Source: an uncultured Eubacteriales bacterium
GTDB lineage: Bacteria; Bacillota; Clostridia; Christensenellales; Aristaeellaceae
Reading direction: 5' to 3'
Length of the DNA: 62,764 nt
NCBI GenBank assembly: GCA_902765735.1
Contig: CACXBB010000023.1
Coordinates: 1 to 62,764 of the forward strand
The position numbers and the translations under genes were made by a program. The stretch's first letter is position 1. The number at the start of each line of letters is the position of its first letter. Below the pieces are notes generated by a model. The model had not been told where the DNA came from and did not search any database. It saw only the letters and a list, made by a program, of their open reading frames with translations. This document shows, one piece after another, positions 26,881 through 34,436 of this stretch.

Positions 26881-27759
26881 ATGAGCTTTTCCATCGTCAC
26901 CGATACCTCCGCGAACCTGCCGACGCCGTGGCTTGAGGAGCACGACGTCACCGTGATCCCCTTCCACTACACCGTCAACGGCCGCGAGATGGCCTGCCTG
27001 GACACCGAGGCCTTCAACGGCGCGGCGTTCTACACCGCCATGCGCAACGGCACGGCGGTGACCACCAGCCAGATCAATCCCCAGGCCTACATCGACACCA
27101 TCACGCCCCTGCTGCAGGCCGGGCGGGACATACTGTTCGTGGGCATGTCCTCGGGCATCAGCGGCTCCTTCCAGTCCGCCCAGATCGCCGTGACCCAGCT
27201 CAGGGAGAGCTTCCCCGGGCGGGAGTTCAGGATGGTGGACACCCTGGGGGCGTCCCTGGGGGAGGGCATACTGGTGATGCGGGCGGCGGAGTACCGGGAC
27301 CGGGGGATGAGCCTGTCCGAGACCGCCAAGATCCTTTTGTCCATGCGGCGCAACATGTGCCAGGTCTTTATGGTGGACGATCTGATGTTTCTCAAAAAGA
27401 CCGGGCGCGTGTCCGGCGCGGCGGCGCTGGTGGGCACGGTGCTCCAGATCAAGCCGCTTCTGAAGGGCAACGATAAGGGGCAGATCGTCACCTACGCCAA
27501 GGCGCGGGGCCGCAGGAAGGCCATCGACGCCCTGGCGAAGCGCTACGACGAGCTGGTGGTGGACGCCTCAAGCCAGGTGGTCGGCATCGCCCACGCCGAT
27601 TGCGAGAAGGACGCCGACCTGCTGACCACGCTGCTGATGCGCAACCACCCGCCCAAGGAGATCCTCACCGTGATGTATGAGCCCGTCACCGGCTCCCACG
27701 TGGGGCCGGGCACCCTCGCCCTGTTCTTCCTGGGGGATGAGGATGTGAGGATGAAGTAG
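26881..27759 (+). CDS. DegV family fatty-acid-binding protein
   Basis: Cytoplasmic DegV/FakB-type protein that binds fatty acids and presents them to a FakA kinase. Hallmarks are IVTDTSANLP at the N-terminus, TSQINPQ, the GMSSGISGSFQSA loop, and the late YEPVTGSHVGPGTLALFF. 292 aa. The start at 26881 is chosen because GAGGA lies 9 nt upstream; an ATG at 26872 is too close to it. No FakA kinase lies in the window. Confidence 0.9.
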   Translation: MSFSIVTDTSANLPTPWLEEHDVTVIPFHYTVNGREMACLDTEAFNGAAFYTAMRNGTAVTTSQINPQAYIDTITPLLQAGRDILFVGMSSGISGSFQSAQIAVTQLRESFPGREFRMVDTLGASLGEGILVMRAAEYRDRGMSLSETAKILLSMRRNMCQVFMVDDLMFLKKTGRVSGAAALVGTVLQIKPLLKGNDKGQIVTYAKARGRRKAIDALAKRYDELVVDASSQVVGIAHADCEKDADLLTTLLMRNHPPKEILTVMYEPVTGSHVGPGTLALFFLGDEDVRMK

Positions 27760-27762
27760 ACG

Positions 27763-27798
27763 GAACCCCGCCGGAGCTGTTTTCGGCGGGGGTTCTTT
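27763..27798 (+). terminator. Terminator after degV
   Basis: GAACCCCGCCG / CGGCGGGGGTTC stem with a short T-run. Confidence 0.75.
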
Positions 27799-27803
27799 AA
27801 TGA

Positions 27804-27997
27804 CTCTTCACGTTTTGTTGTGGGATTGCGAATAAACTCCCTCAGGCGCTGCGCGCCAGCTCCCTTCACTCCCCCAGTCAGCTTCGCTGACAGCCCCCTC
27901 GGAGAGGGGGCCATGACGGGAGCCTTTTGGCGGGAGGGAGGTGGCTCGGCGTAGCCGAGACGGAGGGAGTCGGCATCCCACAAGTTTCCGTGAAGAG
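27804..27997. repeat. Repeat element with CTCTTCACG..CGTGAAGAG ends
   Basis: Inverted ends CTCTTCACG (27804) and CGTGAAGAG (27997) each carry a TTGTGGGAT motif, as in island A. Inside: variable-stem modules GGCGCTGCGCGCC and AGTCAGCTTCGCTGACAG, a CCCCCTC/GAGGGGG hairpin and GGCTCGGCGTAGCCGAG. It fills the 243-nt gap between the convergent degV and asparagine-synthetase-like genes. Confidence 0.75.
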
Positions 27998-28002
27998 CCT
28001 CT

Positions 28003-29721
28003 TTAATCGACGACCTGTATATTCCTCTCCCGCATCCAGCGGTTCACCTGCCACAGGTAGCCCAGCAGCTGCGGGCCGGCCATGAGCTGGCCGTACCAGG
28101 GGGTGTCCGCGGGGTTGAGGTCGCCCTCGGCCAGCTCGACGACCCGCCGCCGGTCCACGATCCGAAACAGCGGCATGTCGGCGTCCTGGGCGAGGCGCAG
28201 TATCATCTGGCGCATGAGCCGGGTGAACTCGGGGCTGCACGTCTTGGGGTAGGGGCTCTTGGTGCGCCTGAGCAGCTTCTCCGGCAGCAGGTCCTTCACT
28301 GCGGCGCGGAACAGCCCCTTCTCCTGCCCGTACATGAACTTCATGTCCCAGGGCACGTTGTAGACGTACTGGGCCAGACGGTCGTCGCACAGCGGGGTCA
28401 GCACCCGCACCCCCGCGCCCGCGCACATCCGCAGGGCGCGCTCCTGTAAATTGGACATGAAGTACTCGAAGCACAGCTTCTGCATGGCCTTGAGGCGGCG
28501 CTCCTTGTCCCCGTACTCCGGCCCGGGATCGGCCAGGGCGCGGCGCTCGGCGAAGGTGTCGGCCACGTATTCTTTGAGCCGCAGCGCGTCCCGGACCTCC
28601 GGCAGCAGCAGCCACTCCCGAAGCTCCAGGCTGCCCGACCAGGGGAAGCCGTTGAGCGGCGCGTCCCCGCGGAACCAGGGATAGCCGCCGAACACCTCGT
28701 CGCCGCACTCGCCGGACACCACGTTGCGGGCGTAGCGGGCGATGTCCCGGGAGAACAGCAGAAGCGACGTGTCGATGTCCGCCATGCCCGGGAATCCCCG
28801 AAGCGACACCGCCCGGCCCAGCGCCGACACGAGGCTTTGCTGATCCAGCACCACCGTGCGGTGCTGGGTATGGAACGCCTGCACGGCCAGCCGTATGTAG
28901 GGCGCGTCCATCTCCGGGCGGAAGCGGTTGGCCCGGAAGTCCCGGGCGTTGTCCTGATAGTCCACGGAGAAGCTCTGCAGATCCCCCTTGAGCCGGGCAA
29001 GCAGCGCCGTGAGGGCGGTGGAGTCCAGCCCGCCGGAGAGCATCACCGCGGGACTGAGCGGCGCCACGTCGTCCACTGCCTGCTCCAGGAGCGCCCGGAC
29101 GGTCTCGACCGTGCGGGCGGGGTCGTCCCCGTGGGGCTGCGCCTCGATCTCAAAGTAGCGGCGGATGCGCGGCACGCCGCCCGCCATCACCAGCGTGCAG
29201 CCGGGCTCCAGCATGGCCACGTCCTTGAGGAACGTGCGCCCCGGCGTGCGGGCGGGCCCCAGCCCGAACAGCTCCCGCAGGCCCGCCGCGTCCATCACCG
29301 GCTCCGCGGCGGCGTTCTTGAGAAGCGTGTCCGGATGGTCCGAGAAGGCCGCGCGGCCGTCCCTCTCGGTGTAGAACACCGGCTGCTCGCCCATGCGGTC
29401 GCGGCTCAAGACCATCACGTCCGCCTCCGCGTCCATCACGCAGCTGACCACCGGCCCCTCCAGGTGCTCCGGGTAGTCCGCGCCCCACTTCTGATAGGCC
29501 GCCAGCGCCAGCCGCGCCGTGTCGCAGTCCCCGGGACAGTCGAGCGCCGACGCCAGCGCCCGGCGGTTGCGCAGACGCCCCGCGGTCATGGCCAGCAGGC
29601 TGCCCTGGGTGGCGCTGGCGTGGGCGCACAGCATCATGCGCCCCTTGGAGATGCAGGGAGCGTCGCAGACGCTGCCGGTGCGCTGAACATAGTCCTGATG
29701 ATATACACCGTAATAATTCAT
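28003..29721 (-). CDS. Asparagine-synthetase-like protein lacking the N-terminal Cys nucleophile
   Basis: Adenylating ATP-pyrophosphatase of the asparagine synthetase family. The C-terminal synthetase domain is intact: SGGLDST (about residue 241), GECGDEVFGGYPWF, and TKSPYPKT. The N-terminal glutaminase-like domain is present in outline (about residues 1-200; NRRALASAL, DRMGEQPVFYT) but begins MNYYGVY, so the catalytic Cys2 of class II amidotransferases is missing. It may use free ammonia or modify a peptide. 572 aa. The start is ATG 29721 behind GGGGAGTG; 46 further upstream codons read through a heptamer repeat. No peptide precursor or transporter is adjacent. Confidence 0.82.
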   Translation of the reverse strand: MNYYGVYHQDYVQRTGSVCDAPCISKGRMMLCAHASATQGSLLAMTAGRLRNRRALASALDCPGDCDTARLALAAYQKWGADYPEHLEGPVVSCVMDAEADVMVLSRDRMGEQPVFYTERDGRAAFSDHPDTLLKNAAAEPVMDAAGLRELFGLGPARTPGRTFLKDVAMLEPGCTLVMAGGVPRIRRYFEIEAQPHGDDPARTVETVRALLEQAVDDVAPLSPAVMLSGGLDSTALTALLARLKGDLQSFSVDYQDNARDFRANRFRPEMDAPYIRLAVQAFHTQHRTVVLDQQSLVSALGRAVSLRGFPGMADIDTSLLLFSRDIARYARNVVSGECGDEVFGGYPWFRGDAPLNGFPWSGSLELREWLLLPEVRDALRLKEYVADTFAERRALADPGPEYGDKERRLKAMQKLCFEYFMSNLQERALRMCAGAGVRVLTPLCDDRLAQYVYNVPWDMKFMYGQEKGLFRAAVKDLLPEKLLRRTKSPYPKTCSPEFTRLMRQMILRLAQDADMPLFRIVDRRRVVELAEGDLNPADTPWYGQLMAGPQLLGYLWQVNRWMRERNIQVVD

Positions 29722-29793
29722 GGCATTCACTCCCCAATCCGTCATGTGGCATGATATGACAAGGCGGGGGTGGGAATGACTGGGGGATTTGAC

Positions 29794-29956
29794 GAATTGA
29801 GAATTGGATAATTGAGAATTGAGAATTATGGTTGAAATCCTTGCGGATTTCTTTGACAATATGGCTTCGAAGGTTTGATGTAACGTTTCATGTACATTTT
29901 AATCAATCAAATCCGTCAGGATTTGTACCGCCATTCTCAATTCTCAATTCTCAATT
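29794..29956. repeat. Inverted pair of GAATTGA heptamer arrays (island E)
   Basis: Left: GAATTGA-type units (29794-29828). Right: ATTCTCA three times (29932-29956), the inverse. Between them are two small hairpins AAATCC-TTGC-GGATTT and AAATCC-GTCA-GGATTT with the same stem and different loops. Lies upstream of the asparagine-synthetase-like gene. Confidence 0.8.
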
Positions 29957-29971
29957 TGCGTGCCGCACGAC

Positions 29972-30009
29972 AAAAAAACGGGATGCTGCGTTCAAACAGC
30001 ATCCCGTTC
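29972..30009 (-). terminator. Terminator of the first D,D-carboxypeptidase gene
   Basis: On the minus strand: GAACGGGATGCTG..CAGCATCCCGTTTTTTT, a strong stem with a run of seven T. Confidence 0.9.
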
Positions 30010-30020
30010 TTCGACCGTCG

Positions 30021-31592
30021 TCAGTCGAACAGATCATCGTCGTCTTCGTCGTCCGGGTCGTCGAAGCTGTAGGCGTCGTCGAAGCGGCGCTCCCACTTCT
30101 CCCGGCGCTCCCGGCGCACAGCCTCCTTCCGGGCCCGGGCGGCCTCGCGTTGGCGCCGGTTATAGGCGCGCTCGGCGTGGAGCTCCTCGCGGCGGCGGAC
30201 CTGGTATATTTTGGCGCGGCGGCGCTGCTTGCTCACGCGGCGCACGGTGCCGGCGATGATCAATAAGAGCACCAGGCAGGCGAGCACGACGATCAGCGCC
30301 CGCACCAGCGGGTCCTGGAGCCGTTTGAGGAAGGGGAAGTAGGTCAGTGGATCGAACACCGGCGGCTGGGCCTTGACATCCCGGCTGGCGATGAGCAGCG
30401 CGGTGATCTCCTCGCCGCTCTGGGCCACATAGCGCAGGCGGCCCATGATCTCGCCCTCGGAGACCGGGGCCACCATGCCGTGGGTGATGGTCATGGTGGT
30501 GCGGGTGACGAAGTCTGCCACGGCCTCGTCCATGGCGGTGTCGCTGTCCAGGGAGATCATGCGGGTGTAGTCCGGGTCGCTGATCTGGGCGATCTTCATG
30601 GACATGTTGCCGTCCTCGGGGTCGTCGGCGCTGGCGTTGGAGATCTTCACCGTGGCGATCTTGTCGCTGGAGGCGGTGAAGAGCTGCTCCAGGGAGATGC
30701 CCTTGTAGCGGGTGTAGCCGTAGTCGAACAGGCGGATGGTGTCCGTCCACTTCTGGTTGGACAGCGGGCACTTGAGCACCACGGACACCAGCCGCACGCC
30801 GTCGCGCTCGGCCGCGCCCACGAAGCAGTTGCCCGCCATGCTGTGGGTGCCGGTCTTGACGCCGATGCACTCCGGGTAGTAGTAGCGGGAATCCTCCATC
30901 AGCAGCACGTTGCTGTTGGCGCGGGTGGGGGTGATGATCTCCCCGTCCCGGCGGATGGTCATGGTGTACCTGGGGCAGGACGATATCTGCCGGAAGGTGT
31001 CGTTTTCCAGGGCCGCCTGGGTGATGCGCGCCAGGTCCATGGCGGTGGTGAAGTGGTCCGCGTCGTGATAGCCGTGGGCGTTGACGAAGTGGGTGTCGCG
31101 GCAGCCCAGCGTCGCCGCCTTCTGGTTCATGCGCTCCACAAAGGCGTCCAGCGAGCCCGCCACCAGCGTGGCGATGGCGTTGGCGGCGTCGTTGCCCGAG
31201 GCCAGCATGAAGCCGTAGAGCAGGTCGCCGAAGGTCATCTGGTCGCCGGGGAACACCGGCACCAGCGTGGAGTCCCTTGGGATCTTCGCCGCCTGCTGGG
31301 GGATCACCACCGGGGTGTCCAGCGTGATGCCGCTCTCCAGGGCCAGCATCAGCGTCATGATCTTGGTGGTGCTGGCGGGGTACATGCGCGCGCGGGGATT
31401 CTTCGTAAACAGCACCCGGCCGGAGATGGCGTCCATCAGTACCGCCGATTCGGCGTACAGATGGTCCTCCTCCAGCATCTGGGGCAGGTTTTTGTCATAG
31501 TCCTCCGGGGTCACCGCGCAGGCGGGCAGCGCGAAAAACAGCGCCAGCAGCGCTGCCAGAAGCACAATGAGCCGTTTGCGGTCAAATCGCAT
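30021..31592 (-). CDS. D-alanyl-D-alanine carboxypeptidase (DacF/PBP5 type), copy 1
   Basis: Exported peptidoglycan enzyme that trims the terminal D-Ala. Signal peptide (about residues 8-26), then the S11 peptidase domain with Ser74-Thr-Thr-Lys77 (PASTTK), the SGN motif (ASGNDAAN) and KTG (GVKTGTH). A C-terminal PBP5-like domain, one TM helix (about residues 425-447) and a basic/acidic cytoplasmic tail rich in Arg and ending in Asp repeats follow. Start: ATG 31592 with GCGAGG 9 nt upstream, preferred to the ATG 15 nt earlier. A paralogue lies directly upstream; both have the same -35 type. Confidence 0.92.
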   Translation of the reverse strand: MRFDRKRLIVLLAALLALFFALPACAVTPEDYDKNLPQMLEEDHLYAESAVLMDAISGRVLFTKNPRARMYPASTTKIMTLMLALESGITLDTPVVIPQQAAKIPRDSTLVPVFPGDQMTFGDLLYGFMLASGNDAANAIATLVAGSLDAFVERMNQKAATLGCRDTHFVNAHGYHDADHFTTAMDLARITQAALENDTFRQISSCPRYTMTIRRDGEIITPTRANSNVLLMEDSRYYYPECIGVKTGTHSMAGNCFVGAAERDGVRLVSVVLKCPLSNQKWTDTIRLFDYGYTRYKGISLEQLFTASSDKIATVKISNASADDPEDGNMSMKIAQISDPDYTRMISLDSDTAMDEAVADFVTRTTMTITHGMVAPVSEGEIMGRLRYVAQSGEEITALLIASRDVKAQPPVFDPLTYFPFLKRLQDPLVRALIVVLACLVLLLIIAGTVRRVSKQRRRAKIYQVRRREELHAERAYNRRQREAARARKEAVRRERREKWERRFDDAYSFDDPDDEDDDDLFD

Positions 31593-31621
31593 GTTGTAAC
31601 CTCGCATGGTTTCGTTGTCGA

Positions 31622-31868
31622 GGGAGTAGGGAGTAGGGAGTAGGGAGTAGGGAGTAGGGGTTACGACCCCATCGTAGGGACGCCATACTTGGCGTCCGTC
31701 GGATTTACGCCCCCTCAGTCAGCTGCGCTGACAGCTCCCCCTACGCAGGGGAGCCTTTGTAGGAACGCCATACTTGGCGTCCGTCGGATTTACGCCCCCT
31801 CAGTCAGCTGCGCTGACAGCTCCCCCTACGCAGGGGAGCCTTTGTAGGGACGCCATTCATGGCGTCCG
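31622..31868. repeat. GGGAGTA array and 85-bp tandem repeat
   Basis: Five perfect GGGAGTA units (31622-31656) are followed by two direct copies of an 85-bp unit (31674, 31759). Each copy combines a GTAGGG/GGCGTCC palindrome, a CTCAGTCAGCTGCGCTGACAG hairpin module and a CCCCCTACGCAGGGG stem. A further GTAGGG palindrome (31844-31868) closes it. It occupies most of the 399-nt gap 31593-31991 and lies in the predicted leader of the carboxypeptidase gene. No gene is visible there. Confidence 0.85.
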
Positions 31869-31892
31869 GTCCTGACCATATCGTTTCACTCT

Positions 31893-31921
31893 ATTATATC
31901 ATGCTTTCCGGGCTTTGTACA
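31893..31921 (-). promoter_or_regulatory. Promoter of D,D-carboxypeptidase copy 1
   Basis: On the minus strand: TGTACA (31921-31916), 17-nt spacer, TATAAT (31898-31893). The leader to the ATG would be about 290 nt. Confidence 0.65.
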
Positions 31922-31955
31922 GACGACGAAAGATAATCTAACATTTTCGCGTGAA

Positions 31956-31986
31956 GGGTCCCCGACGCACGGAGGATCGGGGACCC
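31956..31986 (-). terminator. Stem-loop after D,D-carboxypeptidase copy 2
   Basis: GGGTCCCCGA / TCGGGGACCC, 11-nt loop, 6 nt from the stop codon; no strong T-run. Confidence 0.5.
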
Positions 31987-31991
31987 TGGGT

Positions 31992-33527
31992 TCATTCGAC
32001 GTCGCGCTGCCGGACAGCGGTCCGTCGGCGCGCGGCCTGGGCCTTCCGGCGCTGGGCGGCGCGGCGGCGCTGCATCTCCCTGCGGCGGCGCTCGCGGCGG
32101 TTATGGGCGACGATCAAGAGCGCCGCGACGGTCAGAAGCGCCAGGATCACGATGACGAGCATCACGCGGATCGCCCCGGTGTTGTGGGGGTTGGGCGTGC
32201 GCTCGGCGCGGGGCGCGGCGTCGGAGGCCGCGTCGCCCCTGTCCTTCGGGGTCTCCACCGGCGGGGCGATGGTGGGCGTGGGGGAGGGGGTGGGCTCGGG
32301 CCGCGCCGCCACGTCCCGTGTAGCGGTCAGCTCGGCGGACACCGTGGAGCCGTCCGGGGCGGTGAAGCTCAGGGTGCCCAGCACCTCGCCCGCCGACACC
32401 GGGGCCACGAGCTCCCGGTTCCACTGGATGTTCAGGGTTTTGCGGATGTCCTCCTGCGCCAGCTGCATGGCCTTTTCGGAGTTGCGCTGGATCATGCGCT
32501 GCACGTTTCCGCCGGTCATGTTGGCGTAGCGCAGCAGCATGGAGTCGCCGTTGGGGTCGTCCTCGGCCACGTTGTCGATCTTCACGGTGCACAGCTCGGT
32601 CTGCATCTGGTTCAAAAGCTCCGCCATCGAGTACTGGGCGTACCGGGTGTAGCCGTAGTTGAACAGCTTCTTGGCGTCCTGCCACTTCTTGTCCTCGGTG
32701 GCGCAGTTGAGGATCACGGCCATCAGGCGCACATCAGAGCGGGTGGCGGAGGCCACCACGCACCAGCCGGCCTGGTTGTGGTGGCCGGTCTTGATGCCGT
32801 TGGCGCCGGGGTAGTAATATTTTGACTCCGGCACGACCAAACTATTCCTGTTCTGGGCGTCGCCGGTCTTGCTCTTGCCGCCGCGGGTGATGGAGATGGT
32901 CTTACGGGGCGAGGCCACGATCTGGCGGAAGGTCTCGTTCTGCATGGCGTAGAGCGACATGCGGGCCAGGTCCTGGGCGGTGGTGTAGTGGTTTTCGTCC
33001 TGATAGCCGTGGGCGTTGGTGAACTGGGTGCCCTCGCAGTGAAGCTCCGCGGCCTTCTGGTTCATGCGCTGCACGAAGGCGTCGATGCTGCCCGCCGTCA
33101 GCACGGCGATGGCGTTGGAGCCGTCGTTTCCCGACATCAGCATGAAGCCGTAGAGCAGGTCGGACCAGGTCATCTGGTCGCCGGACTTGATGCCGATCAC
33201 CGAGCTGCCCTTGGGCACGTCGTCGGTCTCCGGGGGCATGGTGACCACCTGGTCCAGCGGGATGCCGCTCTCCAGGCCCAGTATCAGCGTCATGATCTTG
33301 GTGGTGCTGGCGGGGTACATGCGCACGCGGCTGTTTTTGTTGAGCAGTATCTCCCCCGTGTCCATGTCCACCAGGAACGCGGACTCGGCGTAGAGGTGGT
33401 CGTTTTCAAGCGCCCCGGGGTTTTCGTCGTTGTAGTCCGCGGGGGTGACCGCCAGCGCGGTATTTATCATGGAGCATAGGGCGATCATGGCGATGAGCGC
33501 CGAAAGCGCCCTGCGAAGTGTGGTCAT
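31992..33527 (-). CDS. D-alanyl-D-alanine carboxypeptidase (DacF/PBP5 type), copy 2
   Basis: Paralogue of the gene at 30021-31592 with the same architecture. Signal peptide (residues 1-26, ending NTALA), catalytic Ser74 and Lys77 in PASTTK, SGNDGSN, and KTG in GIKTGHHN. After the PBP5-like C-terminal domain come a Pro/Thr linker (PTPSPTPT), a TM helix (about residues 455-475) and a short Arg-rich cytoplasmic tail. 511 aa. Tandem duplication is likely. It has its own promoter at 33569-33597, divergent from the response-regulator gene. Sporulation or vegetative use cannot be told apart. Confidence 0.92.
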   Translation of the reverse strand: MTTLRRALSALIAMIALCSMINTALAVTPADYNDENPGALENDHLYAESAFLVDMDTGEILLNKNSRVRMYPASTTKIMTLILGLESGIPLDQVVTMPPETDDVPKGSSVIGIKSGDQMTWSDLLYGFMLMSGNDGSNAIAVLTAGSIDAFVQRMNQKAAELHCEGTQFTNAHGYQDENHYTTAQDLARMSLYAMQNETFRQIVASPRKTISITRGGKSKTGDAQNRNSLVVPESKYYYPGANGIKTGHHNQAGWCVVASATRSDVRLMAVILNCATEDKKWQDAKKLFNYGYTRYAQYSMAELLNQMQTELCTVKIDNVAEDDPNGDSMLLRYANMTGGNVQRMIQRNSEKAMQLAQEDIRKTLNIQWNRELVAPVSAGEVLGTLSFTAPDGSTVSAELTATRDVAARPEPTPSPTPTIAPPVETPKDRGDAASDAAPRAERTPNPHNTGAIRVMLVIVILALLTVAALLIVAHNRRERRRREMQRRRAAQRRKAQAARRRTAVRQRDVE

Positions 33528-33568
33528 GGCGTGAAACTCCCTCGTCGTTTTTGCGGTGTCCGGAGTCT

Positions 33569-33597
33569 ATATTACCATCATTCTATTAATTTGTACA
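33569..33597 (-). promoter_or_regulatory. Promoter of D,D-carboxypeptidase copy 2
   Basis: On the minus strand: TGTACA (33597-33592), 17-nt spacer, TAATAT (33574-33569). The -35 context CTGTACAAA is identical to that of copy 1. Confidence 0.65.
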
Positions 33598-33635
33598 GCA
33601 TCGTTGCGAAAAACCCAATATTTAAAAAATATGAC

Positions 33636-33664
33636 TTGAATTAATGTCATGAATCGTGTATAAT
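33636..33664 (+). promoter_or_regulatory. Promoter of the two-component system
   Basis: TTGAAT (33636-33641), 17-nt spacer, TATAAT (33659-33664). Confidence 0.75.
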
Positions 33665-33743
33665 AATAACAAAATCATGAAAATGTATCGTCACACTTTA
33701 TCATATTTGCCTTAAATTCCGGAATATTTAGGAGGTTGCCGCT

Positions 33744-34436
33744 ATGCCCAAGAAGATCCTGATCGTGGACGACGAGCCTTTGATCGTAAAAGGTTTGAAA
33801 TACTCTCTTGAGCAGGACAATTACGAGACCGATTCCGCCCAGGACGGCGAGGAGGCCATCAGCAAGTTCTTCGCCGGTCAGTACGATCTGGTGCTTCTGG
33901 ACGTCATGCTCCCCAAGATCGACGGCATCGAGGTGTGCCAGCGCATCCGCGAGCGCAGCAACGTGCCCATCATCATGCTGACCGCCAAGGGCGACGACAT
34001 GGACAAGATCCTGGGCCTGGAGTACGGCGCGGACGACTACATGACCAAGCCCTTCAACATCCTGGAGGTCAAGACCCGCATCAAGACCATCTTCCGCCGC
34101 ACCGCCATGATGCAGCGCGAGACCGGCCAGCGGATCATCACCGTGCGCGACATGCAGCTCAACGTCAACAACCGCTCCGTCACCGTGGCGGGCCGGGAGG
34201 TCAACCTGACCGCCAAGGAGTTTGACCTTCTGCAGCTGTTCGTCACCAACCGGGGCAAGGTGTTCTCCCGCGAAAACCTGCTGGAGACCATCTGGAAGTA
34301 CGACTACCTGGGCGATCTGCGCACCGTGGACGTGCACATCCGCCGCCTGAGGGAGAAGATCGAGAAGGTCCCCAGCCAGCCTGAATACATCTTCACCAAG
34401 TGGGGAGTGGGCTACTATTTCACAGACAAGGATTAA
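33744..34436 (+). CDS. OmpR/PhoB-family response regulator
   Basis: Transcription regulator phosphorylated by the histidine kinase downstream. Receiver domain with Asp9/Asp10, phospho-acceptor Asp53 (LLDVMLP), Thr80 and Lys102 (TKPF); C-terminal winged-helix domain from about residue 130 with VDVHIRRLREKIE and the closing WGVGYYF. 230 aa, RBS TAGGAGG. The kinase frame overlaps its 3' end. WalR- or PhoP-like by similarity of motifs, but no gene name is claimed. Confidence 0.95.
   Translation: MPKKILIVDDEPLIVKGLKYSLEQDNYETDSAQDGEEAISKFFAGQYDLVLLDVMLPKIDGIEVCQRIRERSNVPIIMLTAKGDDMDKILGLEYGADDYMTKPFNILEVKTRIKTIFRRTAMMQRETGQRIITVRDMQLNVNNRSVTVAGREVNLTAKEFDLLQLFVTNRGKVFSRENLLETIWKYDYLGDLRTVDVHIRRLREKIEKVPSQPEYIFTKWGVGYYFTDKD

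Noticed and set aside
29722-29859. N-terminal extension of 46 codons on the asparagine-synthetase-like protein
   Set aside because: It reads into the GAATTGA array and lacks similarity to the family; the ATG at 29721 has a good RBS.
28003-29860. Lasso-peptide or other peptide-cyclase cluster around the asparagine-synthetase-like gene
   Set aside because: No precursor peptide, leader peptidase or exporter is encoded next to it; neighbours are a repeat, degV and carboxypeptidases.
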